Shown here: one piece after another, positions 45,401-54,391 of the stretch
How positions within the stretch are numbered: position 1 is the stretch's first letter
Layout of the letters: each line of letters opens with the position of its first letter
Assembly (NCBI GenBank): GCA_009809945.1
Contig: WTPW01000622.1
Span: forward strand, 227,583-291,582
DNA: 64,000 nucleotides
From: Gigaspora margarita
Lineage: Eukaryota; Glomeromycota; Glomeromycetes; Diversisporales; Gigasporaceae
Direction of reading: 5' to 3'
The notes under the pieces: model-generated
The model's database searches: none
Told to the model about the DNA's origin: nothing
What the model saw: the letters and a program-made list of their open reading frames with translations, nothing else
Made by a program: the position numbers and the translations under genes

Positions 45401-46009
45401 CTGCTCTAAAAATATGATATAGACGTTAATATATAATAATAAGAAAAAAAACAATAACTTGTTATTACCAGGTGTAAGTATATTATTTATAAATTTGAAT
45501 CGTCTATTTTTTCATCGCTTTGCTTTGTTAAATCTGATTCCAACCATTCTATTAAGAAAATTTTCACTTCGACACGCTTATTTTACAGGTTCTAATTACT
45601 TTAGTAGTAAAATTTGCTATAATAGATTTTTAGTGGATTATTAAGCTAAATGTGCTATAGTTATGGAAAAGCCTTTTCGTCAAAGTTAAGAAGCTTAAAA
45701 GCATATAATTTGCGAGCAAGGTTACCTTCTTACCTTTCAGCTTGTGCGTAAAAAATTCTTAGATTTCGGGTCTCATTTACTTTTTTAACAAGTATTAACT
45801 CGCGTGGATTATTGTGGATTATTTAAACTAGACGTCTTATATTGTCTACTAGTGCATTTATTCTTGAATTTCCAATAATGAATTAGAAGAATAAAAAATT
45901 CCCGAAAAATGTAGCAAAAAGGTGCGCAAGAGCCAATCAAATTCAAGGATCAATGTGTAGATCATTCTAGATCCCGATTTTCTAATTCGGTATATCCCCT
46001 GACTGTACT

Positions 46010-46200
46010 AATTTTAGTTGGGATCTTGTGTTTCCTTTTATTATTCTGATATCATTTTCAATATCGGGTAGTCCTCTTATCAACATTATTTGATTTTGTT
46101 CAAATTTGTCTTTGAATTCTCCTTTTGCAGGTATATACTGCACAAATGTTTGTATTATATTACTTCCAGTTTGTATAGTTGCTTCTACGATGTCTTTTCA
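46010..46200 (-). pseudogene. Fossil part: endonuclease IV-like protein, N-terminal piece
   Basis: On the far side of the 2.3-kb transposon the minus strand reads ATIQTGSNIIQTFVQYIP, like the A-x-x-x-GAxxxQhF strand-helix at the start of endonuclease IV, followed by charged sequence. The next conserved piece (VIHTTMGLDLSSKP, like the hHxxYxhNLAS block) lies beyond the insertion near 43690-43650. This supports one protein interrupted by the transposon. Confidence 0.55.
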
Positions 46201-46740
46201 CAGGCCATCACAAGTTATTTCTATTAGTTTCTTTCTATGCCTATTTCTTTCACATTGCTTATAAAATAATTGCAATGCATTTGAATCTATATATACTATT
46301 GTGAATAGATCATATTTGATTCTTTTATTATGTTCTTTTCTTGTTATTTCACTAAGTTCTTTTGGAATATCTTTTTGTTTTGCTTCCTCAGGCAAGGTCT
46401 TTATCTGTTGGGCTTGCCTTGTTTTCTTTTGTTTGATTAGCCTTGTTAGGGCATTTGTTTCTTTTATTTCTTGTGTATCACAGTTATAGAGACTTTACCA
46501 TGTGCCTTGTTTTCTTTTAACCTTTTATTAGTTCTTTTTAATCCTCTTGAGGTTATAATTAATGTTTTATACTTTAAGGTTGGTCTACCTTGTTTTTTTT
46601 TATCCTTTAGTTTGTTGCCATCTAGTTGATTTTTTTTGTTGCTTCCACTAATGAATTCTATTTTTATTGGGTTGGGTGCCTTGTTTTCTTTTAACCAAAA
46701 GGAAATAGGCACCTTATCTTCAGTTTTGTTAGCTGAGTTT
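46201..46740 (-). pseudogene. Fossil part: basic Lys/Arg-rich protein with KENKAP repeats
   Basis: Frames at 46712-46464 and 46395-46198. The sequence is very rich in Lys, Arg and Asn, and contains the repeated word (K/R)LKENKA(P/H). Its DNA counterpart GTGCCTTGTTTTCTTTTAAC on the + strand recurs at about 46500, 46675 and 46807. Likely a nucleic-acid-binding or disordered linker between the protease-like and endonuclease IV-like parts. No family is recognised. Confidence 0.4.
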
Positions 46741-46835
46741 GTTATGTTAATTTAATTTGCTGACTAGGTTGTATAAGTTCGTTAATTTTATCTACGTTGG
46801 GTGCCTTGTTTTCTTTTAACCTTTTGCTTTTTGCC
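46495..46835. repeat. Short repeat GTGCCTTGTTTTCTTTTAAC within the fossil
   Basis: At least three copies with about 130-175 bp spacing, two of them preceded by GTTGG. The repeats lie in the coding strand of the Lys-rich part and may reflect internal tandem growth of that protein. Confidence 0.55.
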
Positions 46836-47051
46836 TCAGGTCTTTGGATCCTCTTACTTGTCTTTGGACTTGCAAAAGAATTATGGTGAAATATAGATAC
46901 TCAAAACTTGCTGCTAGGTTTATCCTTAGAGTATACTTCAAATAGGTTTGGCAATAGCCTCTATGTATTGCCGTAATCATTGTATATATTGTACTTTTTG
47001 TATTTGCTCAGCTGTTGTATAAGAACTCTTTGGTTATATATAGATTGATTA

Positions 47052-47226
47052 GGACTTCAAAATATACATAGATAGGTCAGGTTAATTATAGGGTTGCTAA
47101 AAAAGAAAAGATCTGCAGAAAAAACTTCAAAATAAGCAAAAATTACTATAAATAGAAAAATCTGCATAAAAAACCTCAAAAATAAGCAAACTCATACCTG
47201 ACCTATCTATGTATATTTTGGGGTCC
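47052..47226. mobile_element. MITE family C, copy 1 (175 bp), inserted in the fossil
   Basis: Ends GGACTTCAAAATATACATAG and CTATGTATATTTTGGGGTCC are inverted and preceded by TA. The same family is at 57534-57710, sharing ATAGATAGGTCAGG and AAATAGAAAAxATCTGCA landmarks. It is almost a perfect hairpin and lies beside the protease-like part. It is younger than the fossil. Confidence 0.82.
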
Positions 47227-47760
47227 TGGTTGATTATTTATAAGGATCTGATGATTCTTTTGATCTTTTGATATTCCTATTTGTGATTGATGTTTATTGC
47301 TAAGAAGAATGTACTTTGACTCTGTATTTAGTATGTCTATTTTTAGGTTCTTTGTTAGGTACTCATTGATTTTAATGTCAACTACTATTTAGCCTAATAT
47401 TTTTACATTGTTTCCTACTGCTTCAGCTATAACTGGTTTTGCTATTATATTTTCTAATCCTAATTTTTTTGCATGATTTATTCCCATTGATGTGTTTGTA
47501 GATCCTTCATCTAATTTAAACTCTATTGGTATGTTATTTACTAATGCTATGAAGTAGAATCCTTTTGTTCCTTTTGCTTTGAGCTTGTTGATTTTTGTTT
47601 GTTCAGGAAAGAATAATTTGTTATAATTACTATGGGCAGAGTATTTTGGTCTATTAAAATATGTTTCTTTATTAAATATAAATAGTTCCTTGGTACATGG
47701 ATATTTATACAGGTAGTTATAATTTTTGTTATTGTTATACTCTCCAATACAGCCTTTAAT
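47227..47760 (-). pseudogene. Fossil part: retropepsin-like aspartic protease segment
   Basis: Around 47530-47390 the minus strand reads IPIEFKLDEGSTNTSMGINH then AKKLGLENII and VIAEAVGNNVKILG. This matches the layout of retropepsins: a hydrophobic strand, D-[TSE]-G-[AS]-(S/T)-xx-hh, a helix, LGL, then the G-x-x-hxxxG hairpin. The usual DTG/DSG appears as DEG. The protease matures polyproteins in retroelements. It lies between the zinc-knuckle protein and the polymerase region, as in Ty3-type elements. Confidence 0.55.
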
Positions 47761-47875
47761 TAATTTAGGGAGTTAGTTATGAGTATTGGGCATGCTCCCG
47801 TTTAGAAATAATAATCATTTTCAGATTTAGACGTTTGTTCTGATGATTCTGATAAGTATTCATCTGGTTCTTGGG

Positions 47876-48925
47876 TTAGTTGTTTCTTGGTTTCCAGGTT
47901 ATATGTTTCATATTCTGATTCTTCACTTGATCCTTCTGATGATTCAGTTTCTTTTGTTGTAGTAGAATCTTCTTGGTTTTTGAGGTTATATTGTTCTCAA
48001 TACTTTGTGAATCTTTTATATTCATCAAAGCTTCCCTTTCATTATTATAATATCCTTTGTGTTTCTTTTTCTCAGAGTAGAACACTATAGGGTCTTCTAC
48101 TCCTTCTTCTTCTTTTCGACATTTATAATAACTGTTGGTAAAATGTGTGTCTATTTTACAGTGATCACACCACATTTTCTTGTTCTTGTATTTTTCTTTA
48201 TTGTAAGGTTGGTTTTTCTTTTAATATTGTCCTTATGAATCTTTCGGATAGAATGATGATTTCCTTGCTCTTTTTTCTCTAGGTCTGTATGAATCTTTTC
48301 CTTTTTTTGAGAGTTTCCATTTCTTGTATTCATCTCTTGATTTCTATTTTCTTCCTTTTCTGTCAGTGTATCCATTTTTTTTACTATATTCTTTTGATTT
48401 ATACTTCTTATCTTTTGAGTATTTATCTCTTGAGTAATTCTTTCCTTTATCTTTATTGAACTTATTTTTGTTCTTAGTTCTACATTTACTCATTAGATGT
48501 CCTTTCTTTTTACAATGGTAACATTTCATATTTCTGAGAGGTACTATTCTATAGTCTCCTTTCTTGAATTGTTGGCTTTTTTTTTCATTGTCGTGATATT
48601 CTTTTTTGTTGTTGAAGTGTACTTGTTTCTTTTCAAATTGTTCTTTAAAATGTTGTCCTACACTTTCTGATTTATAATAGTCATACACTCTTTCTAGTAC
48701 TGCAAAGAATTGTTTAGTAGTTGTAATATTGTTGTTAATTAAGTTCATTTGACTTTTGTAATCTTCTTGGTCATGTCGTCCTTGTGGTAACATTTCTTTT
48801 AAAGTTATTTGTAGTCCTCCTAAGAATGATGTATTGTTTTGGCATAGGTTTAGGTCTCTTATAAATTTGGTTTGGAAGTTTGATGTTTCATTTATTTCTA
48901 ATAAGTATTTAGGTTCAAATTTCAT
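47876..48925 (-). pseudogene. Fossil part: Gag-like zinc-knuckle protein
   Basis: The main frame (48925-48344, 193 codons) has a helical N-terminal half (capsid-like in position, not proven by motif), then a CYHCKKKGHLMSKC zinc knuckle (C-x2-C-x4-H-x4-C) at about residues 134-147, and a very Lys-rich tail. Neighbouring frames (48375-48151, 48175-47876) continue the Lys-rich style and show a second Cys cluster, CDHCKIDTHFTNSYYKC. Zinc knuckle plus basic tail upstream of a protease is the usual Gag arrangement. It would bind and package the element's RNA. Confidence 0.7.
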
Positions 48926-49229
48926 TTTGTTGAAGTCTTTTGCTTTTCTTTAATCATTTTTGGTATTATATATGTTTTATCAAACCATAGTCTAAATGAT
49001 ACTTGTCTTGATGATCCATCTGCATCTGCACATGTTAGGTTTCCTTGTTCTTTTCCTCTATTATGGGATTCATTGCTTCTTGGAAGTTGGTTTTATCCAA
49101 TAATATAGTTCTTGAATTATCTTGTACTAATTTCTAGTCATGTCTTCTTCTTCTTAGTCCATTATTGAAATCACTTATGAAATAACCAGTTAGGTTAGCC
49201 ATATGTGTTTTATAATATAAATATCTTTC

Positions 49230-49535
49230 TTAGTCAAAACATGATATTGCTAGTTTGTGTATTAGGTTTTTTATAAATACTATATTATATGCTTCAAGTC
49301 TATCTGCTCCTAATGCTATGTCTTGTACTATAGTATTTGGTTCTAATTGTATGTATCCCTTATCTGTTGTTCTAGTAAAATATCCTGGTATTAATAGATC
49401 TAAAAATACGTACACTTGTATTGCATGTTCAAAATGATTTCTAAATTGTACCCAATTTATTTTATTGAATACTATTCCATTCATTAGGGTCTTGAAATTG
49501 ATCTTGTTCAGATCAGGAAATTCTACTATTGCCAT
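49230..49535 (-). pseudogene. Fossil part: unknown protein before the Gag-like frame
   Basis: A 101-codon frame beginning MAIVEFPDLNKINFKTLMNG. It is globular in composition (WVQFRNHFEHAIQVYVFLDL), unlike the Lys-rich neighbours. It could be a capsid-like N-terminal domain, since helical W-x-x-F patterns and its place just upstream of the zinc-knuckle frame would fit, but no motif proves it. Its start follows the previous stop by six bases. Confidence 0.45.
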
Positions 49536-49541
49536 CTTGTT

Positions 49542-49985
49542 TTATAGTTCAAAGTTAGGTCTAATTTGTGTATATAGACAGAATTGTATGTAATCTCTAA
49601 TATGTAAGTTTTCTAGGTCAAGTTCTTTCTGTAAAACTCCTTTGTCTTTTGATAGATGTCCTATAGTTATGTATGTTAGGGAGTCTTTTATTTCAGAAAA
49701 TTTTCTTTTAATTGGTTTTGGGTTTAATTCCATTTTCTGTTTTTCAAGCATTTTCTTGTATATTGTTTCAAGTCTTTCTAGAGTTTCAAGTACTTTTACT
49801 ATAGTATTATATTCTCTTGCTGTTAGTATAGTTTTATATGCAGGTGCGTTATCAAAGTATTCTTTGAATTGACTTTGTATTTCTCTTTTCCTTGGTTCAT
49901 GATAACTTATGCTTGGGTATTTTGTTAGCCAATAGTTGAGTGAAAATTCTTTAAGTTTGGTTGTATTACTATGTAAATGTAGCAT
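49542..49985 (-). pseudogene. Fossil part: 147-residue helical protein
   Basis: A frame with LSxNYWLTKYPSISYHEP near its start and a Lys/Glu-rich helical middle (ERLETIYKKMLEKQKMEL). Its ATG stands directly after a TGA (TGAATG). No family is recognised. Confidence 0.45.
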
Positions 49986-50028
49986 TCAGGTATTTTTGGT
50001 TTGTAATCTTGGTTAAATATTCTAGGTT

Positions 50029-50280
50029 CTAATGATATGCTATTGCTATGTCTTTTATATATTCTTTTGGTTCTCCTTTTCTTATACAGTTGATTATATA
50101 TGCTTGTACTAGTTCTGCTCTTGCTGATGCTTTTTTATCAATTATGACCTTGCTTTTATTAAAGATAGTTTCTTCATTTTCTTCCAATGGCCTATATCTT
50201 TTAGGTTTAAGTATTTCTTCTGCTTGTAATTCTTGAATTCTTTGTTCGATATCTTTTATGTATTCATCAGGATTTTGCAT
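50029..50280 (-). pseudogene. Fossil part: 83-residue charged protein
   Basis: Begins MQNPDEYIKDIEQRIQELQA, a helical acidic/basic pattern, and ends near GEPKEYIKDIAIAYH. Its ATG overlaps the stop of the previous membrane-protein frame as TAATG. No family is recognised. Confidence 0.5.
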
Positions 50281-50613
50281 TAAACTGTTGATTGTATAGG
50301 AGTTATGGTACTGTCAATTTGATTTGCTAGTTGTAATATTCTTGTTTGTTCTCGTTCTGCTAGTTTGAGCTTGTTATTGAGTCTTTGTTTATATCTGAAG
50401 TATACTGCTAATATAAATATAAATACTGCTATTAATGCTAATACTATATCTTCAATTATTACGTTTGAGTCCTAAAAGTAGAATGGTGTTACTATTGCTA
50501 TAGTTATTGCTATTTGGTATATAGTTGTTGGTTGAGCTGTTTGGGTTATTGTTACATTTAAGGTCTGGGTTACTATTGGTTCAGATATTGTTAAGAATGT
50601 AAATTGTTGGCTC
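50281..50613 (-). pseudogene. Fossil part: single-pass membrane protein 3
   Basis: Begins MSQQFTFLTISEPIVTQTLN, a Thr-rich outer segment, then a hydrophobic run (IVLALIAVFIFILAVYF) followed by a basic stretch (RYKQRLNNKLKLAERTR). The layout is the same as that of the two upstream membrane proteins: N-terminal Thr/Gln-rich region, one membrane span, basic tail. Its start follows the previous stop as TAAATG. Confidence 0.5.
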
Positions 50614-50615
50614 AT

Positions 50616-50912
50616 TTATCTTGCTCCAAAGATTCTATTCCCTCGTTGGAGTGATTGTTGATATTGTTGTATTTTTATTTGTTGGTCAGGTGGTAGTCTA
50701 CTTATTTGTTCTGGTGTCAATAGTCTAAGTTCTTGTTGGTATTGAAATAGTTCTGGTACCTTATTTCTTCTTTGTTTTCTTTTGTTACAGCTTTTGTATA
50801 TACAAATAAATATGATAAGTAATATAAATACAATTACTAAACTAAGTGAGATGATTGTAGCAGTTTGTGCTGAGATTGGTTCTTGAGTTGTGGTTTGGTT
50901 TGTTAAGTTCAT
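50616..50912 (-). pseudogene. Fossil part: single-pass membrane protein 2
   Basis: A 98-codon frame: MNLTNQTTTQEPISAQTA, then a strong membrane span (IISLSLVIVFILLIIFICIY), then KSCNKRKQRRNK and a Gln/Pro/Leu-rich tail. The N-terminus carries an N-L-T glycosylation-type site (NLTNQT). Type III-like orientation is likely, with the basic side inside. The start directly follows the upstream stop (TAAATG). Confidence 0.6.
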
Positions 50913-51329
50913 TTAGCAGCAGCCTGAATTGTTGTTATATTGGGCATCGCATAATATGTTCAGATGGTTCTTGTAAAGTCTCTTTTTATACCTTTGTATT
51001 GCTATGCTGCAGATTGATATTGTTATAAAATTGATAAATATTACTATAACTAGTGCTTGTAACAGTAAATATGCTAGAGGGTTCTTTGATATATCTCCTG
51101 AAGTGTTATTGGTGTTTGTTGATGATACAATTGTTTCAATGATGGTCATAGATTGATTATACAAGAATATTTTTAAGTATTTTTGGTCATGTGTAAATAC
51201 TTTTGAGTTTTCTTGTTTACGTGTAGATACTTTTGAGTATATTTGATCACATGTGAATATATTTGAATTTGTTTGAATATTCTTAATAATATAATTTCCA
51301 AAGATTGGTTCCTGAATGGTGTAGTTCAT
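50913..51329 (-). pseudogene. Fossil part: single-pass membrane protein 1
   Basis: A 138-codon frame with a polar N-terminal half containing the repeated word FTCDQ/FTHDQK(Y)(L/S)K (three degenerate copies) and NTSG sites, a hydrophobic segment (LLLQALVIVIFINFITISIC), a basic stop-transfer (QRYKKRLYKNH) and a final NNNSGCC. No family is recognised. A small virion or membrane protein is plausible by position only. Confidence 0.55.
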
Positions 51330-51960
51330 GTAATGTTGTAATGGTAGGTTCTAAAAAGGATGTTGGGCATCTTTTCCTTTTATTTATATCTTTGTGGTAC
51401 CTGTTGTTAATTTGGTTTAATTGTAATTGTTGGGCTAACAATTGTAGGTCAATTCCTTCTAAGTTTATTGGTGTTGTGAATGGTGCTTAATTTCCTATTG
51501 GTACTTGAATGTGTCATTTGTAAGCTTGTTTCCTTTCCTGATTCTTCTGATACAGATTTCTAATATTATGGCTATTGTAGATAATAAAGTTGCTATTGTC
51601 CCTAATATTTCTATTGCTAATATGTTACTATTGTTATTAGAAGTTTCTGTAGATTGTGTAGCAAGTATTGTGATTCTGGCATTAGTTTTTGTACTAGTGT
51701 TTGGGCATTTGGTATTGTAGATGTTGTGTTGCAGATGTTGGCATTGTTGGTAGAGATACGACTATTACGTCTGCTCTGATTATAGTTCAATTTCTTTGTT
51801 AATATTGATATTGTCCTGAGGCTAAGATTACTAATAATATAAAAGTTATTATTTGTATTACTAAGGCTGTTTTACACTAATTATTAAGAATTTTGTTGGT
51901 GAAGTTGGATGCCATTCTCCTTGTGTAATTACTGTATTTAGATTTCTAGAATTATTGGCA
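51330..51960 (-). pseudogene. Fossil part: further small membrane proteins at the 5' side
   Basis: Minus-strand frames here are shorter. Two more hydrophobic spans are seen, IEILGTIATLLSTIAIILEI followed by RRIRKGNK (about 51610-51520) and ALVIQIITFILLVILA (about 51870-51820), so at least two further small membrane proteins existed. Upstream of 51,960 the coding style ends. Confidence 0.4.
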
Positions 51961-53030
51961 TTTGTATTGTTTAAAAAATAGATGTAGATGTAATTTTGCG
52001 GGCTGAGAATAGTTGATTTTATGTGTTACAATTTTTAGTTGGATGCTTGGTTCTCTAAGAATAATTTACAAGTCGATTATTGTAGGTCTCTGTGTGATTT
52101 GGAATGTGTGAGGTTCACAGGTATAGAGGTTATAGTAGATCCATAGGTATCATGTATAGGTTATTTATATTCTTAGCTGGGTGCTTTCTTTTACCTTCAA
52201 TTTTTTTTATGTGTATGTTATATCGATTTATTTAGTTAATACTTTGGTTTCAATATAGTTCCTTCTTTGAGGTAGCTATTCTCAAAGTTAGTTCACAAGA
52301 GTGCATGCTAGTTTACACTTGTTTGTTCATTGAAACTTTTAGTCCAGAAGTTATATAGTTAAATATACTTATTAACAGTTTATTGATAAGAAGTAGTTTA
52401 TATATAATAAATATAATTTGCTTTATTTATAATATTTAATATATGATAGATAATACAGTTGAATAATAATAATGTGTAATANTAAATAAGAATGTACGCT
52501 ATATAGTTTAATATCATTTAAGATATATGTATACGTTGGTGCTAATATTCAAGGTTCTAATATCGGTAATAGTTTTGTGGTATATATTTTAATACAGTAA
52601 TATGATTAACAATTTTGTAAAATCATTAAGTGTTGAATTTTGAAAATATAAATTTTTTAAAAAAATGTCGAAATGCCGCAAGAATAACTATATCATGTAA
52701 AAAGGTCAGGTTTAAATACATTGTTTTCAAATAATTAAATACATTACTTTCTTTCTAAACTTTTCTATTTATTTTGATCACGTTATTAAAATAATAAAAT
52801 AGTTTTCGTGTTTATGTGTTATTATTAGTATGTTATGCTGATTTTTGTACCAGCCAGATTTAGTAATGAGATTCAATTATCGATTTCTAATGTTCAGTTT
52901 TCTTCATAGTTTAATTTGTACAGTTTGGAAAATAATCTTCTAGTAATTTTTGTATGGTACCCTGTACACACGATTCAATACTTTAGCCAATAGCAATGAA
53001 AAAACTATCAATAGCAATTTTTGGGCTCTG
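51961..53030. other. AT-rich DNA between fossil and minisatellite
   Basis: May hold the leader of the fossil, but no LTR, primer site or gene could be identified. GCTGGGTGCTTTCTTTTACC near 52178 resembles the short repeat inside the fossil at 46.5-46.8 kb. Confidence 0.4.
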
Positions 53031-53570
53031 CAGATGCAGAGGCAGTGCAGCAACCCTTATTAGTGACCAGTTAGGCTTCATGGCTATAGTGGTAGTGCAA
53101 CGTCTTATTAGTGAATAGTTAGGCTTCATAGCTAGCAATAACCTTATTAGTGAACAGTTAGACTCTGTAGCAGTAAAGGACCTTGTTGGTAAATAGTTAG
53201 GCTTCATGGCTGAAGTGGCAGTATAAGGACTTTATTAGTAAATATTTAGGCTTCGTGGCTATAGTAGCATTGCAAAGACTTTATTAGTGATAAGTTAGGA
53301 TCTGCAGCTGCAGTTATTAGTGAAAATTTAGGCTTTGCAGCTGCAGTAGCAGTGCAAGGACCTTATTAGTAGTAAGTTAGAATCTGTGGCTGCAGTAGTA
53401 GTGCAAGAACCTTTTTAGTAAATATTTAGATACCACAGCTGCAGTGGTAGTGCAAGGATTATTGGTAAATAGTTAGACTCCATAGCTGCAGTAGTAGTGC
53501 AAGAATCTTATTAATGGACAGTTAGACTCTATGACTGCAGTAGCAGTACAAGTACCTAAAATAGATACTG
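53031..53570. repeat. Minisatellite, about 49-bp unit, roughly 11 units
   Basis: Unit pattern: GCAAGGACCTTATTAGTAAA-TAGTTAGGCTTCATGGCTGC-AGTAGTAGT (about 49 bp). Units differ by a few substitutions and small deletions; TTATTAGT and GTTAG are nearly invariant. The 74-codon minus frame at 52983-53207 (MKPN-x-SLIR repeats) is a by-product. Confidence 0.85.
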
Positions 53571-54184
53571 CAAGATAACACCTAATTCTTTTTTAGCTAT
53601 ATATGTATATTAGCTATCTTGTCTATGTTGCAGTTTCATAAAGTAGACAAGATGTAGTGGAACCTTGGGGTTAGAAAATTTGGGGAGTAAAAAGTTAGCA
53701 GTATATGTGTCTAATAGGTTGGAAGAATAATTAGTACAGTTTTAAGCAATTTTTCAAGACTAGCTACTTTGTTATAGATATTGAAGAGTTGCTTGGATAG
53801 TAAACTTATTCCCATATGTTTTTTCATATATAGCAATAAAGTAGCTAATTGAGCAATAATAAATATAAATAAAATCTATATTAGCTTTATTTGTATCAAG
53901 TATACATCTATGTAATATACACCTTTAGCATTTCACTATGGAAATAAACCTGTAAAAATGCACAAATCACAAGGCAATCCCAAAAATGCTTATTAAAACA
54001 GAAAGGGAAAAATTTATGATTATGCTGACCAACCAAATATGAGATTTTGTGAACATATATTATTTCAGATAGCTGTAAACCATACCTTTCATTTCACTTT
54101 TATGAAACTCCGTTCCTAGTAAATTCAAAATCAAGTATCTTTATCTCAAATATATAAACTATATAAAATTATGTATTTTTTGGT
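53571..54184. other. AT-rich spacer
   Basis: No gene. An inverted pair (TAGCTATCTTGTCTATGTTG / AAAGTAGACAAGATG) occurs near 53612-53655. Confidence 0.4.
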
Positions 54185-54391
54185 ACTGCATACTTTATAG
54201 ATTTATTATAATCTTAAAGATTATAATAAATTTATCAAAATTATATCTTATAATAATCTTGTAATACTTATAATAATCTTATAATAATTTTAAAATAATT
54301 TTATAATAATTTTATAATAATCTTAAAACAATCTTAAAATAATCTTAAAATAATTTTAAAATAATATTAAAAGAACCAGAGAAAAGGAAAC

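Larger units (their letters stand above)
44330..45580. repeat. Diverged inverted duplication inside the transposon
   Basis: ATTTTCTTAATAGAAT...TTGGAATC and GACGATTCAGATTATATAAA with GCCTGGTAATA at 44336-44435 reappear, with changes, as the complement of 45480-45580. EQEHEENE-type coding (about 44500) has a counterpart in EQKNKENE on the minus strand near 45390. The two host-derived pieces therefore probably share a common flank, duplicated in opposite orientation. Single N at 44210-44380 may come from this repeat confusing the assembly. Confidence 0.6.
43707..46005. mobile_element. TA-flanked DNA transposon carrying host gene pieces (2.3 kb)
   Basis: Ends CAGTCAGGGAATATACCGAA and TTCGGTATATCCCCTGACTG are inverted over about 24 bp with one mismatch, and TA borders both sides, so this is a Tc1/mariner/pogo-type insertion. 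No transposase is seen. Instead the interior holds an Hsp70-like piece (+), a BTB piece (+) and a SPRY piece (-), and two mutually inverted stretches (44330-44525 against 45350-45580). It has split the endonuclease IV-like part of the fossil and is therefore younger than the fossil. This is the layout of a Pack-type transposon. Confidence 0.85.
30540..51960 (-). mobile_element. Large polycistronic virus-like retroelement fossil, minus strand
   Basis: About 21 kb of the minus strand is packed with short abutting reading frames of one style (A-rich sense, Lys/Glu/Ile/Asn-rich proteins). Recognised parts, from 52 kb downward: small single-pass membrane proteins, a CCHC zinc-knuckle protein, a retropepsin-like segment, an endonuclease IV-like protein, a Ty3-type reverse transcriptase with RNase H, an ISXO2-like DDE transposase, further zinc and coiled-coil proteins, more small membrane proteins and a Nudix-like protein. 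The reverse transcriptase places it with Ty3/pararetrovirus kin (Ortervirales); the rest of the gene set is unlike any element I know. No LTR was found. It is broken, with probably more than twenty breaks, and is moderately old: domains are still readable, and at least two DNA transposons have since landed in it. End points are set from composition. Confidence 0.7.

Noticed and set aside
30540-51960. Many + strand open frames opposite the fossil (for example 34242-34562, 41027-41353, 49642-49872)
   Set aside because: They are Phe/Leu/Ser-rich mirrors of A-rich minus-strand coding sequence; no domains, and the minus strand carries all recognisable motifs.
30300-52300. LTRs bordering the fossil
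   Set aside because: Sequence at the two sides was compared by eye; no long direct repeat was found, so none is claimed.
52983-53207. 74-codon minus frame with MKPNxSLIR repeats
   Set aside because: It is the translation of a 49-bp minisatellite whose unit length is not a multiple of three over most of the array.
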